Position numbers and translations under genes: made by a program. A stretch of DNA of 35,775 nucleotides, taken from contig JAPYPT010000014.1 of assembly GCA_029937535.1 (NCBI GenBank), forward strand, positions 1 through 35,775, read 5' to 3'. This document shows positions 17,426 through 25,745 of this stretch, piece by piece. The notes under the pieces are model-generated. The model was not told where the DNA came from, did not search any database, and saw only the letters and a list, made by a program, of their open reading frames with translations. Positions within the stretch are counted from its first letter, which is position 1; every line of letters starts with the position of its first letter. Source of the DNA: Alphaproteobacteria bacterium (GTDB lineage: Bacteria; Pseudomonadota; Alphaproteobacteria; GCA-2731375).

Positions 17426-17883
17426 CCCGGAAACGACGGCGTCTTTATATTGTCGGCGGATTTATGCTGATTTTTGCCTCTGCCGCGGCGCTGGTGCTGA
17501 TGGCGTTTGAGGAAAACATTGTTTTTTTCTATTCGCCGACCGATCTGGCGCAACAAATGGCGAAACAACCCATGCCGCCAAACCGTCGGCTCAGGATAGG
17601 CGGCTTGGTGGAAGAGGGGTCTTTGGGCCGCGAAAAAGATGGCGTCACGATAACATTCCGGGTGACGGATACCGTTGAAGTTATTCCGGTGCGGTTTCGC
17701 GGCTTGTTGCCGGACCTTTTCCGCGAAGGACAAGGCATCGTCGCGGAGGGCAGCATGGCGGCGGACGGCATTTTTGTCGCCTCCGAGGTGTTGGCGAAGC
17801 ACGACGAAACCTATATGCCCAAGGAGGTCGCCGACGCCTTGAAGGAAGCCGGACAATGGCAGGGGAAAGTGAATGAACAGTGA
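17422..17883 (+). CDS. ccmE: Heme chaperone CcmE
   Basis: 153-aa periplasmic heme chaperone anchored by an N-terminal helix (about 8-28) after a basic start (MTRKRRRLY). The OB-fold core includes [12 protein letters not shown] and [19 protein letters not shown]. The heme-attachment motif [10 protein letters not shown] gives the covalent His as H127 and the axial Tyr as Y131, three off the E. coli numbering. Its 3' end overlaps the start of a D-2-hydroxyacid dehydrogenase gene by 11 bp, where ccmF would normally follow. Confidence 0.96.
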   Translation: MTRKRRRLYIVGGFMLIFASAAALVLMAFEENIVFFYSPTDLAQQMAKQPMPPNRRLRIGGLVEEGSLGREKDGVTITFRVTDTVEVIPVRFRGLLPDLFREGQGIVAEGSMAADGIFVASEVLAKHDETYMPKEVADALKEAGQWQGKVNEQ

Positions 17884-18835
17884 TGCGAGGGGCGGAAAAC
17901 AATGCGTGCTGTTGATCGAGCCGATCCCAAGTTGGATCGTCGATCGGGCGCGTGAAGAATTTGATTTGATCGTAGTATCCCATGAAAGCGACCGTTCGCC
18001 CGAAGTCATGGAGAATCTGGACCGTATCCGGGGCATCGCCATGCCCGGTTTCGCCAAGGTTGACGCGGAGATGATGAAGCTCATGCCGAATTTGGAGATC
18101 GTGGCTTGTTTCGGCGTCGGTTATGATGGCGCCGATACGGCCTACGCTGCGGAACACGGTATTGCTATAACAAATACGCCGGAGGTTTTGACGGACTGCG
18201 TCGCGGATCTGGGCATGGGATTGATCTTGGCGACCTTGCGGGGAATGGTGGATGGTGACCGTTATGTCCGGGCTGGGCGATGGGTCAATGAAGGCATCAT
18301 GGATCTCACGAATTCGCCTCGAGGCCGTTGCCTGGGTATTGTCGGTTTGGGGCGCATCGGGCTGGAATTGGCCAAACGGGCCGAGGTCTTCGGCATGACC
18401 ATCGCCTATTACAATCGTTCTGAACGAGACGATGTACCCTACCCCTATTACCCAAACGCGGTCGCTCTTGCCGGGGCCTGTGATGTGCTGGCGCTGACCT
18501 GTCCTGGTGGCGAAGCAACACAGAACCTCATCAATGGGGACGTATTGGCGGCACTTGGTGCAAAGGGATATCTGATCAATATCGCCCGTGGCAGCGTGGT
18601 GGACGAAGCCGCGTTGGTGGCCGCCCTCTCGGATAATACCATCGCCGGCGCCGGCCTGGACGTATTCGCCGATGAGCCGAATGTACCCGAGGCGCTGTTT
18701 CCCCTCGGCAATGTTGTTCTGCAACCGCATCAGGCCAGCGCTACAATTGAGACAAGGACCGCAATGGGAAATCTGACAATCGACAATCTGGCGGCCCATT
18801 TTGCCGGGCGGCCGCCGCCCAACCAGGTGGTATGA
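17873..18835 (+). CDS. D-isomer-specific 2-hydroxyacid dehydrogenase inside the ccm operon
   Basis: 320-aa NAD(P)-dependent dehydrogenase of the D-2-hydroxyacid family (glyoxylate/hydroxypyruvate reductase-like). The dinucleotide loop is [15 protein letters not shown], with NRSE at the second strand end, a position that often favours NADP. Catalytic residues: Arg in [11 protein letters not shown], Glu in [13 protein letters not shown], and His in LQPHQASAT. It is cytosolic. It overlaps ccmE by 11 bp and ends 4 bp before ccmF, so it is firmly in the operon, yet no role in cytochrome c maturation is known for this family. The gene shows no obvious compositional break with its neighbours. Substrate unknown. 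Confidence 0.9.
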   Translation: MNSDARGGKQCVLLIEPIPSWIVDRAREEFDLIVVSHESDRSPEVMENLDRIRGIAMPGFAKVDAEMMKLMPNLEIVACFGVGYDGADTAYAAEHGIAITNTPEVLTDCVADLGMGLILATLRGMVDGDRYVRAGRWVNEGIMDLTNSPRGRCLGIVGLGRIGLELAKRAEVFGMTIAYYNRSERDDVPYPYYPNAVALAGACDVLALTCPGGEATQNLINGDVLAALGAKGYLINIARGSVVDEAALVAALSDNTIAGAGLDVFADEPNVPEALFPLGNVVLQPHQASATIETRTAMGNLTIDNLAAHFAGRPPPNQVV

Positions 18836-18839
18836 CGTT

Positions 18840-20840
18840 ATGATCGCGGAACTGGGACATTTCGCGTTGGTGCTGGCGTTGTCGGTTGCCCTTGTGCAGG
18901 CCACGATCCCCTTGCTGGGGGCTTGGCGGGGCGACCCGGGTTGGATCGGCTTGGCACGGCCGGCTGCATTGGTGCAATGCCTGCTTGTGTCCATCGCCTT
19001 TGGCGCCTTGATGCATGCCTATGTGACGTCGGATTTTTCCGTTCTGAACGTGGCGACAAATTCTCATTCGGCCAAACCGCTGCTCTACAAGATATCCGGT
19101 GTCTGGGGTAATCACGAGGGTTCGTTGCTTTTGTGGTTGCTGATCCTGGTGTTGTTCGGGGCGGCCGTGGCGCTGTTCGGCGGTAATTTGCCGGCGCCCT
19201 TCCGCGCCCGCGTGCTGTCGGTGCAGGCCATGATCGCCATTGGCTTCCTGGCCTTCGTTCTGTTCACCTCGAACCCCTTCGAAAGATTATTTCCCGTGCC
19301 CTTGGATGGCCGCGGCTTGAACCCATTGTTGCAGGACCCTGGTTTGGCCTTTCATCCGCCGTTTCTATATCTCGGCTATGTCGGGTTCTCCATGGCGTTC
19401 TCGTTCGCCGTCGCTGCGTTGATAGAAGGCCGGGTCGATGCGGCCTGGGCCCGTTGGGTCAGACCGTGGACCCTGGCCGCCTGGTGTTTCCTGACCATGG
19501 GCATCGCGCTTGGCTCGTGGTGGGCCTACTACGAACTGGGCTGGGGCGGCTGGTGGTTTTGGGATCCGGTGGAAAATGCCTCCTTCATGCCCTGGCTGGC
19601 GGGCACCGCTCTGTTGCATTCCTCCATCGTGGTGGAGAAACGGGATAGCTTGAAAAACTGGACCGTTCTGCTAGCGATCGTGACCTTTTCGTTGAGCTTG
19701 CTGGGCACATTTTTGGTCCGTTCCGGGGTTTTGACGTCCGTCCATGCCTTCGCGACCGACCCGGCCCGGGGGGTATTTATTTTGGGCTTCCTGATTGTGG
19801 TTATCGCCGGGTCCTTGACGCTGTATGCCATTCGGGCGCCGGCGATGAAGGGGGGAGGCCTGTTCGCGCCGGTCAGCCGCGAAGGCGGATTGGTGCTGAA
19901 CAACCTGCTTTTGTCCACTGCCTGCGCCACGGTTCTGTTGGGAACGCTTTATCCCTTGTTTCTTGATGCCGTAACGGGTGAGAAAATTACCGTAGGCCCG
20001 CCCTATTTCAACGCCACCTTCGGCCCCTTGATGTTGCCGGCGCTGATCGCCATGGCCGTGGGGCCGATGTTGCGGTGGAAGCGCGCCGATCTTGGCGGTG
20101 CCGTCCAGCGATTGAAATTTGCCATTGCCGCGACAGTGGCCGCGCTGTTTCTGACATTGGTGCTGGCCTACGACGGCCCCTGGCTGGCAATTCCCGGGAT
20201 CGCGCTCGGCGTTTGGATGATTGCCGCGGCGCTGGAAGAGGCGGCCTATCGTCTACGTCTTTTCCGTGTCCCCGTCGGGGAAAGCCTGCGCCGGCTGGTA
20301 CGCTCGCCCCGCTCCGCCTGGGGCACAACATTTGCCCATGCGGGTGCGGGAATGGTGATCATCGGCATCGTCGCCTCGTCCTCCTGGCAGGTGGAGAAAT
20401 TGCAGGTCATGCGTCCGGGTGAAGAAGTCGCGGTGGGGGGTTATTCGTTCAAGTTCATCGGCGCGAGGCCCTTCAAGGGCCCCAACTACAACGCTGTCCG
20501 CGGCGCCTTTCAAGTCAGCCGCAACGGTGTCGATATTACCTTGATGGAACCGGAATCCCGAGAATACCAGGACCCGCCCATGGAAACGACGGAAGCGGCG
20601 ATCCGTACCGGTTGGGGCGGCGATCTATATGCGGTGATCGGCGATCCCACGGGAGACGGCGTCTGGTCGACAAGGTTTTACAACAAACCGATGATCCATT
20701 GGATCTGGATGGGTGCTTTGGTCATGGTATTTGGCGGTATGGTTTCTTTGAGTGACCGCCGGCATCGGGTTGGTGCGCCATCCCGCCGCAAGGCGGGCGC
20801 CAAACCATTGAAAGTCGCCCAATCGATGGCGGGTAAATAG
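18840..20840 (+). CDS. ccmF: Cytochrome c heme lyase subunit CcmF
   Basis: 666-aa polytopic membrane protein that, with CcmH/CcmI, joins heme to apocytochrome c. The WWD domain is WGGWWFWDPVENASFMPWL (about residues 234-252). Conserved neighbours are WGNHEGSLLLW near residue 95 and FLVRSGVLTSVHAFA after it. The C-terminal periplasmic region (KFIGARPFKGPNYNAVRG) and last helix are present, so it is full length. The start at 18840 (MIAELGHFAL) is chosen over the frame from 18801, which overlaps the dehydrogenase gene. Confidence 0.96.
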   Translation: MIAELGHFALVLALSVALVQATIPLLGAWRGDPGWIGLARPAALVQCLLVSIAFGALMHAYVTSDFSVLNVATNSHSAKPLLYKISGVWGNHEGSLLLWLLILVLFGAAVALFGGNLPAPFRARVLSVQAMIAIGFLAFVLFTSNPFERLFPVPLDGRGLNPLLQDPGLAFHPPFLYLGYVGFSMAFSFAVAALIEGRVDAAWARWVRPWTLAAWCFLTMGIALGSWWAYYELGWGGWWFWDPVENASFMPWLAGTALLHSSIVVEKRDSLKNWTVLLAIVTFSLSLLGTFLVRSGVLTSVHAFATDPARGVFILGFLIVVIAGSLTLYAIRAPAMKGGGLFAPVSREGGLVLNNLLLSTACATVLLGTLYPLFLDAVTGEKITVGPPYFNATFGPLMLPALIAMAVGPMLRWKRADLGGAVQRLKFAIAATVAALFLTLVLAYDGPWLAIPGIALGVWMIAAALEEAAYRLRLFRVPVGESLRRLVRSPRSAWGTTFAHAGAGMVIIGIVASSSWQVEKLQVMRPGEEVAVGGYSFKFIGARPFKGPNYNAVRGAFQVSRNGVDITLMEPESREYQDPPMETTEAAIRTGWGGDLYAVIGDPTGDGVWSTRFYNKPMIHWIWMGALVMVFGGMVSLSDRRHRVGAPSRRKAGAKPLKVAQSMAGK

Positions 20841-20851
20841 GATCTGGCTAC

Positions 20852-21427
20852 GTGAGCGAACCGATTGCAGAAGAAATTCCCCGCCGCGCCTGGTTGCGTC
20901 TTGTTCCCCTTGTGGTCGCACTTGTCATCGGCGCATTTTTGTTCGTCGGGTTGGGTCTGCGGCCGAAAGAAATCCCCTCCGCGCTGATCGGAAAAGCGGC
21001 CCCTGAATTTGATTTGCCTGCATTGCCGGGCCGCCCAAAAGGACTGAAGACCGCCGATTTGAAGGGCGAAGTCTCCTTGGTCAATGTCTTCGCCTCCTGG
21101 TGTGTGTCATGCCGTGCCGAGCATCCCTTGTTCATGAAACTGCAAGCGAGTGGCGTCGTGCCCGTGCATGGCCTCAACAACAAGGATAAGGGCGAAGCGG
21201 CCATGAGTTGGCTTAATCGTTATGGCGACCCCTATGACCGTGTAGGTGCGGATCTAAAGGGCCGGGTGAGCATTGATTGGGGCGTCTATGGCGTACCCGA
21301 AACCTTCCTGGTGAGCGCCGAAGGGCGCATCGTCTGCAAACATATTGGGCCGGTCATGCAACGGGATCTAGAAATATTGCTTAAGGCCATCGAAGCACTA
21401 CGGCAAGGCGGCACCGCGCAATGCTAA
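20852..21427 (+). CDS. ccmG: Thiol:disulfide oxidoreductase CcmG/DsbE
   Basis: 191-aa membrane-tethered thioredoxin-like protein. One N-terminal helix (about 15-36) leads into a periplasmic TlpA/DsbE domain with active site WCVSC (C84, C87) and the cis-Pro loop GVYGVPETFLV. It reduces apocytochrome c or CcmH cysteines. The start codon is GTG, 11 bp after ccmF, placed right for the membrane anchor. The stop overlaps the ccmH start region. Confidence 0.94.
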   Translation: MSEPIAEEIPRRAWLRLVPLVVALVIGAFLFVGLGLRPKEIPSALIGKAAPEFDLPALPGRPKGLKTADLKGEVSLVNVFASWCVSCRAEHPLFMKLQASGVVPVHGLNNKDKGEAAMSWLNRYGDPYDRVGADLKGRVSIDWGVYGVPETFLVSAEGRIVCKHIGPVMQRDLEILLKAIEALRQGGTAQC

Positions 21428-21906
21428 TGGTCTATTTGCGTGGTTTGCTGTTGCTATTGTGTTTGGCCGGTCTGTCCACGCCGGCCTTTTCAGTCGCCGT
21501 TGATACGCCGCTTGATGACCCCCGCCAGGAGGCCCGCGCCCGCGCTATTCACAAGCAGTTGCGTTGTTTGGTCTGTCAAAACCAATCGATTGAGGATTCC
21601 AATGCCTCGTTGGCCCGTGATCTCCGGATTTTGGTGCGGGAGAGGATCGCGGCCGGTGATAGTGATGACGCGGCGATTGGCTATATCGTGGAGCGGTACG
21701 GCGACTGGGTTCTTTTGCGGCCGCCGATAAAAGCGGGGACCCTTGTTTTATGGGCCGCTCCGGCCGTATTCCTGATATTGGCAATCATTCTGATCGCCGT
21801 TTGGTATCGTCGCCGGAACGGTCCGGCGTCGAAGCCGGTTGCCTCCCTGAGTGCCGAAGAACAAGTCCGGCTTAAGGATTTGTTGGATCGCGGGGACCAG
21901 CCGTGA
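21421..21906 (+). CDS. ccmH: Cytochrome c maturation protein CcmH (CycL)
   Basis: 161 aa: signal/anchor helix (about 3-23), periplasmic domain with the redox motif LRCLVCQNQSI (C49, C52), then a second membrane helix (about 107-126) and a short tail. This is the short CcmH form without a fused CcmI domain. ATG at 21421 overlaps ccmG; the ATG at 21427 is an equally plausible start coupled to the ccmG stop. The end overlaps ccmI (GTGA). Confidence 0.95.
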   Translation: MLMVYLRGLLLLLCLAGLSTPAFSVAVDTPLDDPRQEARARAIHKQLRCLVCQNQSIEDSNASLARDLRILVRERIAAGDSDDAAIGYIVERYGDWVLLRPPIKAGTLVLWAAPAVFLILAIILIAVWYRRRNGPASKPVASLSAEEQVRLKDLLDRGDQP

Positions 21907-23339
21907 ACCTGTGGATCGCAATCGGTGGTCTGACTCTCATCACGGTTTTGCCAATCCTGTGGCCGTTGCTGCGTCCCGGCAGGGCGACGAATGAGCGGCT
22001 GGATCATGATTTGGAAGTCTATCGCGATCAATTGCGTGAAGTTGACGCTGAATTGGCGGCCAATGCGCTCACGGAACGCGAGGCGGGGGAAGCAAAGCGG
22101 GAGATTGAGCGGCGCATATTGCAAGCAGCCGATCATGTAAAAGCTGCCGCTGGCCCTGTCGCGCCGTCGGCCATGACCGCTGTCCTGATAGCCTTGGTCC
22201 TACCGGCCCTGACATTGCTTCTCTATACACAAATTGGCCAGCCCTCTCAGCCCGGCCAGCCGTTGGCGGCCCGCGATATTGCCGCGCCTAGTCCCCAAGT
22301 TTTGACCGATAACCAAAGCGACGAAATCAAGGAAATGGTCACGCGTCTGGCCAAACGGCTGCAAGCGCAACCCGACGATTTGGATGGGTGGACCTTGTTG
22401 GGCAGATCGCAGGCTGCCTTGGGACAATACAAGGATGCCGCAAATTCGCTTCGCAAGGCCGTGGCTTTGTCGGACGGCGACGCGGGCCTGCTCATCGCTT
22501 TTGGCGATGTGCTAACCAAAAGCGCGGGCGGAAATATTACGCCAGAGGGTTTGATTGCATTTACCAAAGCCGGGGAACTGGCCCCGGACAATCTGGCGGC
22601 CCGCTATTTCCTGGCGCTGGCGGACTTGCAAGGGGGCCGTCCACGAAAAGCCTACGAAGCATGGTTTGGTTTGTATGGGGAATTGGCGGCAAACAGTGAC
22701 AATCGTCAGGCTTTGGCGGAGCAAATTCGGCGTTTGGCGCAGCAACTTGGCCTCGACCCTGAAAAACGGCTGGCGGAAGTCGCGCCGCGCGAGGGAGCGC
22801 CGTCCACCACGCCATCTTCCCGGCCTTCGACGTCGGCGGCACCCGGTCCCGATCGCGCCGCCATGGCGGATGCGGCTAAATTGTCACCGTCCGAGCGGCA
22901 GGAATTCATTCGCTCCATGGTGCAGCGCCTGGCCGACCGTTTACAGGACGAACCGGACGATTTTGACGGCTGGATGCGCCTTGGCAAAGCCTACGGCGTA
23001 CTGCAAAAGAAAAATGAGTCGGCCCAAGCATATGGACGCGCCGCCGCGCTGCGGCCCGGTGACCCAATTCCCTTGGATGCCCAGGTGGTGGCGTTGATTG
23101 AGGCCGCCCCATCCGATCAGGCCATGCCGGAGCCGACACTTGCCGTGTTGCGCAAATTGGAGAAGCTCCAGCCGGATAATTCTCGCGCACTTTGGTTTCT
23201 CGGGATGGCCGACGCGGGCGCGGGGCGGCGCGGGGAGGCAATTGTCCGCTGGCGGCGGCTTTACAATCTGTTACCTGCTGAGAGCAAACAGCGCGCAAAC
23301 CTGAAAGGGGCGATCGACCGTTTGGAAGCCGCAAATTAG
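21903..23339 (+). CDS. ccmI: CcmI, apocytochrome chaperone with a duplicated TPR domain
   Basis: 478 aa, starting with GTG overlapping the ccmH stop. Two membrane helices (about 2-23 and 91-110) flank a cytoplasmic loop with the family element DLEVYRDQLREVD. The periplasmic part contains two homologous blocks, about residues 141-282 and 336-478. Each opens with a similar segment (EMVTRLAKRLQAQPDDLDGW versus SMVQRLADRLQDEPDDFDGW) and closes with a matching PDN..A.(Y/W)FL.(L/M)AD stretch, joined by a Pro/Ser/Ala-rich linker (295-325). CcmI presents apocytochrome c to the heme lyase. The duplication makes it longer than I would expect for the family. Confidence 0.92.
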   Translation: MNLWIAIGGLTLITVLPILWPLLRPGRATNERLDHDLEVYRDQLREVDAELAANALTEREAGEAKREIERRILQAADHVKAAAGPVAPSAMTAVLIALVLPALTLLLYTQIGQPSQPGQPLAARDIAAPSPQVLTDNQSDEIKEMVTRLAKRLQAQPDDLDGWTLLGRSQAALGQYKDAANSLRKAVALSDGDAGLLIAFGDVLTKSAGGNITPEGLIAFTKAGELAPDNLAARYFLALADLQGGRPRKAYEAWFGLYGELAANSDNRQALAEQIRRLAQQLGLDPEKRLAEVAPREGAPSTTPSSRPSTSAAPGPDRAAMADAAKLSPSERQEFIRSMVQRLADRLQDEPDDFDGWMRLGKAYGVLQKKNESAQAYGRAAALRPGDPIPLDAQVVALIEAAPSDQAMPEPTLAVLRKLEKLQPDNSRALWFLGMADAGAGRRGEAIVRWRRLYNLLPAESKQRANLKGAIDRLEAAN

Positions 23340-23412
23340 GTCCGCTAGTCTCTCCGGTTAACGGTCTATTAAATCTATCCGAGATAAAATAAAATTTGAT
23401 AGTAGGAGGAGT

Positions 23413-23437
23413 CCATTTGGAACGTCTCTCCAAATGG
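23413..23437 (+). repeat. Perfect 8-bp hairpin upstream of the riboswitch
   Basis: CCATTTGG (23413-23420) pairs with CCAAATGG (23430-23437) around a nine-base loop. It lies directly 5' of the c-di-GMP aptamer in the same presumed leader transcript. It has no following T-run, so it is not an intrinsic terminator; it may stabilise or insulate the aptamer. Confidence 0.5.
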
Positions 23438-23439
23438 TC

Positions 23440-23523
23440 AGTTCGATAAAGGCATACCGTCGGCGACGGCGGGACGCAAAGCCACCGGTCTGGATGAACC
23501 AGAAGGCGGGGCCACCGAAGGGA
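23440..23523 (+). promoter_or_regulatory. Cyclic-di-GMP-I (GEMM-I) riboswitch
   Basis: The leader matches the GEMM-I aptamer: AAGGCATACC, then a six-pair helix CCGUCG/CGGCGG capped by a GCGA (GNRA) tetraloop, the invariant GACGCAAAGCC (23472-23482 region), a second arm built on CUGG/CCAG, and the closing GCGGGGCCACCGAAGG. Bases aligned with the ligand-contacting region of the V. cholerae Vc2 aptamer are kept; the G before GCA argues for c-di-GMP rather than cGAMP. The 3' strand of P1 (CGAA, pairing with UUCG at 23442-23445) runs into GAAGGGA, the Shine-Dalgarno of the CheY-like gene eight bases from its ATG. Translational control is therefore likely. Confidence 0.88.
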
Positions 23524-23531
23524 ATGATTAG

Positions 23532-23942
23532 ATGTCCACAAATATGTTGGTAGCGCTCCGTGCGCTGATTGTTGATGATCAACGAACAATGCGTTCGATT
23601 GTGCGCACTTTGTTGTCCCAAGTCGGCATAACCGACGTCATGGAAGCGTCCGATGGTGCCGAAGCCATGGAACTGATCGAGACACCAGGCGAAATAGCGC
23701 CGGATTTCGTGATCTGCGATTTACACATGAAGGATGGCGATGGGATGGCGTTCTGCAACAAGTTGCGCCGCCACAAGAATAGCGACCTATCACAGATTCC
23801 AGTGCTAATTCTGACTGGTGATAGCGATAGACTCTTACATGAAGTCGCAATGCAGGTCGGTGCCGCGAATGTTCTGACCAAGCCGATTTCGGCGCCCGAC
23901 CTCGCCCAGGAGATCAGCCGCGCCGTGGGATTTGCAAATTAG
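23532..23942 (+). CDS. Stand-alone CheY-like response regulator
   Basis: 136-aa receiver domain with nothing attached. Acidic pair D15-D16 (LIVDDQ), phospho-acceptor D63 (FVICDLHMKDGDG), switch Thr T95 (LILTGDSD) and K117 (VLTKPIS) are all present, so it should be phosphorylated by a histidine kinase not encoded here. It begins nine bases after a c-di-GMP riboswitch, so its level should follow the c-di-GMP pool. Single-domain regulators of this kind act in chemotaxis, motility or phosphorelays. Which one is not visible; no che genes are in the window. Confidence 0.93.
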   Translation: MSTNMLVALRALIVDDQRTMRSIVRTLLSQVGITDVMEASDGAEAMELIETPGEIAPDFVICDLHMKDGDGMAFCNKLRRHKNSDLSQIPVLILTGDSDRLLHEVAMQVGAANVLTKPISAPDLAQEISRAVGFAN

Positions 23943-24025
23943 CAAATTTGCCGCCTTCATCGCCCTATCTGCCTACTGGAACGCTCCGCTGAGCTTTTCC
24001 GGCACATCCATCCGATGCAGACCCG

Positions 24026-24781
24026 CTATTCGCCGCGGAACGTCGGTTGGCGGCGTTCCAGCCTGGCCTTGATACCTTCCATGGCGTCGGCCGATGCGCT
24101 GACTGTTTTTACATCGGCATTCAGATCGTCGTAGGGGGTAGCGTCGCGGAACGCCATTTGCCGCACCAACATGGCTTTCATGTTGCGCAAGGACAGTGGC
24201 GCGTTGGCCGCCAGCCGGTCGATCACGGCTTGAGCCGCGTCTTGCAGGGCATCGGGTTCCGCGATCCTGGCGATAAGGCCCAGATCATGCAGCCGGGTGG
24301 CCGGCAAGGGATCGCCCAACAACAGGATCTCCCGCGCCGCCACGGGGCCCGCGACTTCCATGAGTTTTTTGGTCAAAAACCACGTTGGCGCAAGGCCGAT
24401 TTGCGACAGGGACATGCCGAAAACGGCCGTCGTGCTGGCAACCACGAAATCGCAATGCATCGCCAGTTCATTGCCGCCCGCGATGGCCGGGCCATGGACC
24501 ACGGCGACCACCGGCAAGGGATAGACTTCGATGCGGCGCAACATGGTTTCGATCGAAGTGGGTTGTCCCAGGCCCGCCGCCTTGTTGCTGAGATCCATGC
24601 CGGAGCAGAATGACGGCCCGTTCGCGCGTACCACGGCCACGCGCTCTTCTGGGCCTGGCTCGTCCGGAAAGGCCGCGATCATGCCATCCAGGGTTTCGTT
24701 ATCCAGGGCATTTCGTTTTTCCGGCCGGTTCAGGGTTACTGTCCGCACGGGGCCGTCGACGTCTACCAAGACCTTGCTCAT
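24026..24781 (-). CDS. Enoyl-CoA hydratase/isomerase (crotonase) family protein
   Basis: 251-aa crotonase-fold protein. Oxyanion-hole elements are CSGMDLSN (59-66) and HGPAIAGGNELAMHCD (97-111). One of the two hydratase glutamates is kept (E105, GGNELAM). The second, normally in a PE..LG context, falls in GMSLSQIGLAP with no Glu, so classical hydratase activity is doubtful and isomerase, hydrolase or another crotonase reaction is possible. ATG with GGAG six bases upstream. The neighbouring mutM and ubiE fit a common alphaproteobacterial gene order. Confidence 0.85.
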   Translation of the reverse strand: MSKVLVDVDGPVRTVTLNRPEKRNALDNETLDGMIAAFPDEPGPEERVAVVRANGPSFCSGMDLSNKAAGLGQPTSIETMLRRIEVYPLPVVAVVHGPAIAGGNELAMHCDFVVASTTAVFGMSLSQIGLAPTWFLTKKLMEVAGPVAAREILLLGDPLPATRLHDLGLIARIAEPDALQDAAQAVIDRLAANAPLSLRNMKAMLVRQMAFRDATPYDDLNADVKTVSASADAMEGIKARLERRQPTFRGE

Positions 24782-24834
24782 GGCTCGCTCCCAACGTTCA
24801 TTTCGCCAACTCTTTTGCGGCGACTATAGCACCC

Positions 24835-25659
24835 CTATCGTTGGCAACTTGAACAAAAGAATGTTGAGCGGCCCGATTGCACCAAGCGCGTTATTGGCTT
24901 GCCGCAACCCGTGCAGGGTTCGCCCTCGCGTCCGTAGACGGCGAATTCATGCTGAAAATAACCAAGCTCACCGGAAGCCTGAACATAATCGCGCAGGGTG
25001 GAGCCGCCCTTGGCAATGGCCTTGGTCAGAACGTCACGGATCGCCGGCACCAGTCTCTCGGCACGCCGTCCGGCTACGGATGAAGCGAGCCGGCGTGGCG
25101 AAATACCTGAATGATAGAGCGCTTCGCAAACATAGATATTGCCCAGACCCGCGACAATTTTTTGATCCAGCAAGGCCGACTTGATCGGCGTGCGCCGGCC
25201 CCGCAAGGCATCGCTCAAGACGAGGCCATTGAATTCGTTGCCCAATGGCTCGGGGCCAATGTCGCGCAGCAAACGGTGTTCGTTCAGTTCGGCCGCCGGC
25301 ACAAGGTCCATCATGCCAAAGCGGCGATGATCCTGATAAACAACCGTATGCCCGCCGTCGGTCTCAACGAGGATATGGTCATGCTTGCCCGGCGTGGGCG
25401 ACTGATCCTGATGGATATACATCCGGCCCGACATGCCCAAATGGGTCATCCAGACCCACCCGTCGTCCAGGTCCGCCAGAATGAACTTGGCGCGGCGATG
25501 GAGACGTTGGATCGTGCGGCCCTGGAGCCGCTCGGCGAAGTTGTCCGGCAGCGGCCAACGCAAATCCGCCCGGCGTTGGATGACATTCGTCAGACGGCGT
25601 CCCACCAAGGGGCCTTCGAGGCCACGGCAAACAGTTTCAACTTCTGGAAGTTCCGGCAT
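24835..25659 (-). CDS. mutM: Formamidopyrimidine-DNA glycosylase MutM (Fpg)
   Basis: 274-aa base-excision glycosylase/AP lyase for 8-oxoguanine and formamidopyrimidines. The mature N-terminus PELPEVETV carries the catalytic Pro and Glu, K58 (RRAKFIL) matches the conserved lysine, [10 protein letters not shown] is the intercalating region, and the C-terminal zinc finger is C-x2-C-x16-C-x2-C ending FFCSSCQR. The ATG at 25659 is required because the catalytic Pro must be residue 2; the open frame extending to 25695 is rejected. It is divergent from ubiE. Confidence 0.96.
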   Translation of the reverse strand: MPELPEVETVCRGLEGPLVGRRLTNVIQRRADLRWPLPDNFAERLQGRTIQRLHRRAKFILADLDDGWVWMTHLGMSGRMYIHQDQSPTPGKHDHILVETDGGHTVVYQDHRRFGMMDLVPAAELNEHRLLRDIGPEPLGNEFNGLVLSDALRGRRTPIKSALLDQKIVAGLGNIYVCEALYHSGISPRRLASSVAGRRAERLVPAIRDVLTKAIAKGGSTLRDYVQASGELGYFQHEFAVYGREGEPCTGCGKPITRLVQSGRSTFFCSSCQR

Positions 25660-25745
25660 GGCGCCAGGGTAGCCGATCTTTACACTGGCTGCCATGGATA
25701 GGCGTATGATGTTATCATTGCCGACATTCGGTGAACTCTGGAACG

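Noticed and set aside
23417-23449. Possible ten-codon leader peptide starting with TTG after AGGAGGA, ahead of the riboswitch
   Set aside because: The spacing is acceptable, but a TTG start, ten codons and overlap with the hairpin and the start of the aptamer make it weak; no attenuator-type codon run is present.
23934-23951. GCAAATT / AATTTGC hairpin over the CheY-like stop codon
   Set aside because: Seven mostly A/T pairs and no T-run; too weak to call a terminator.
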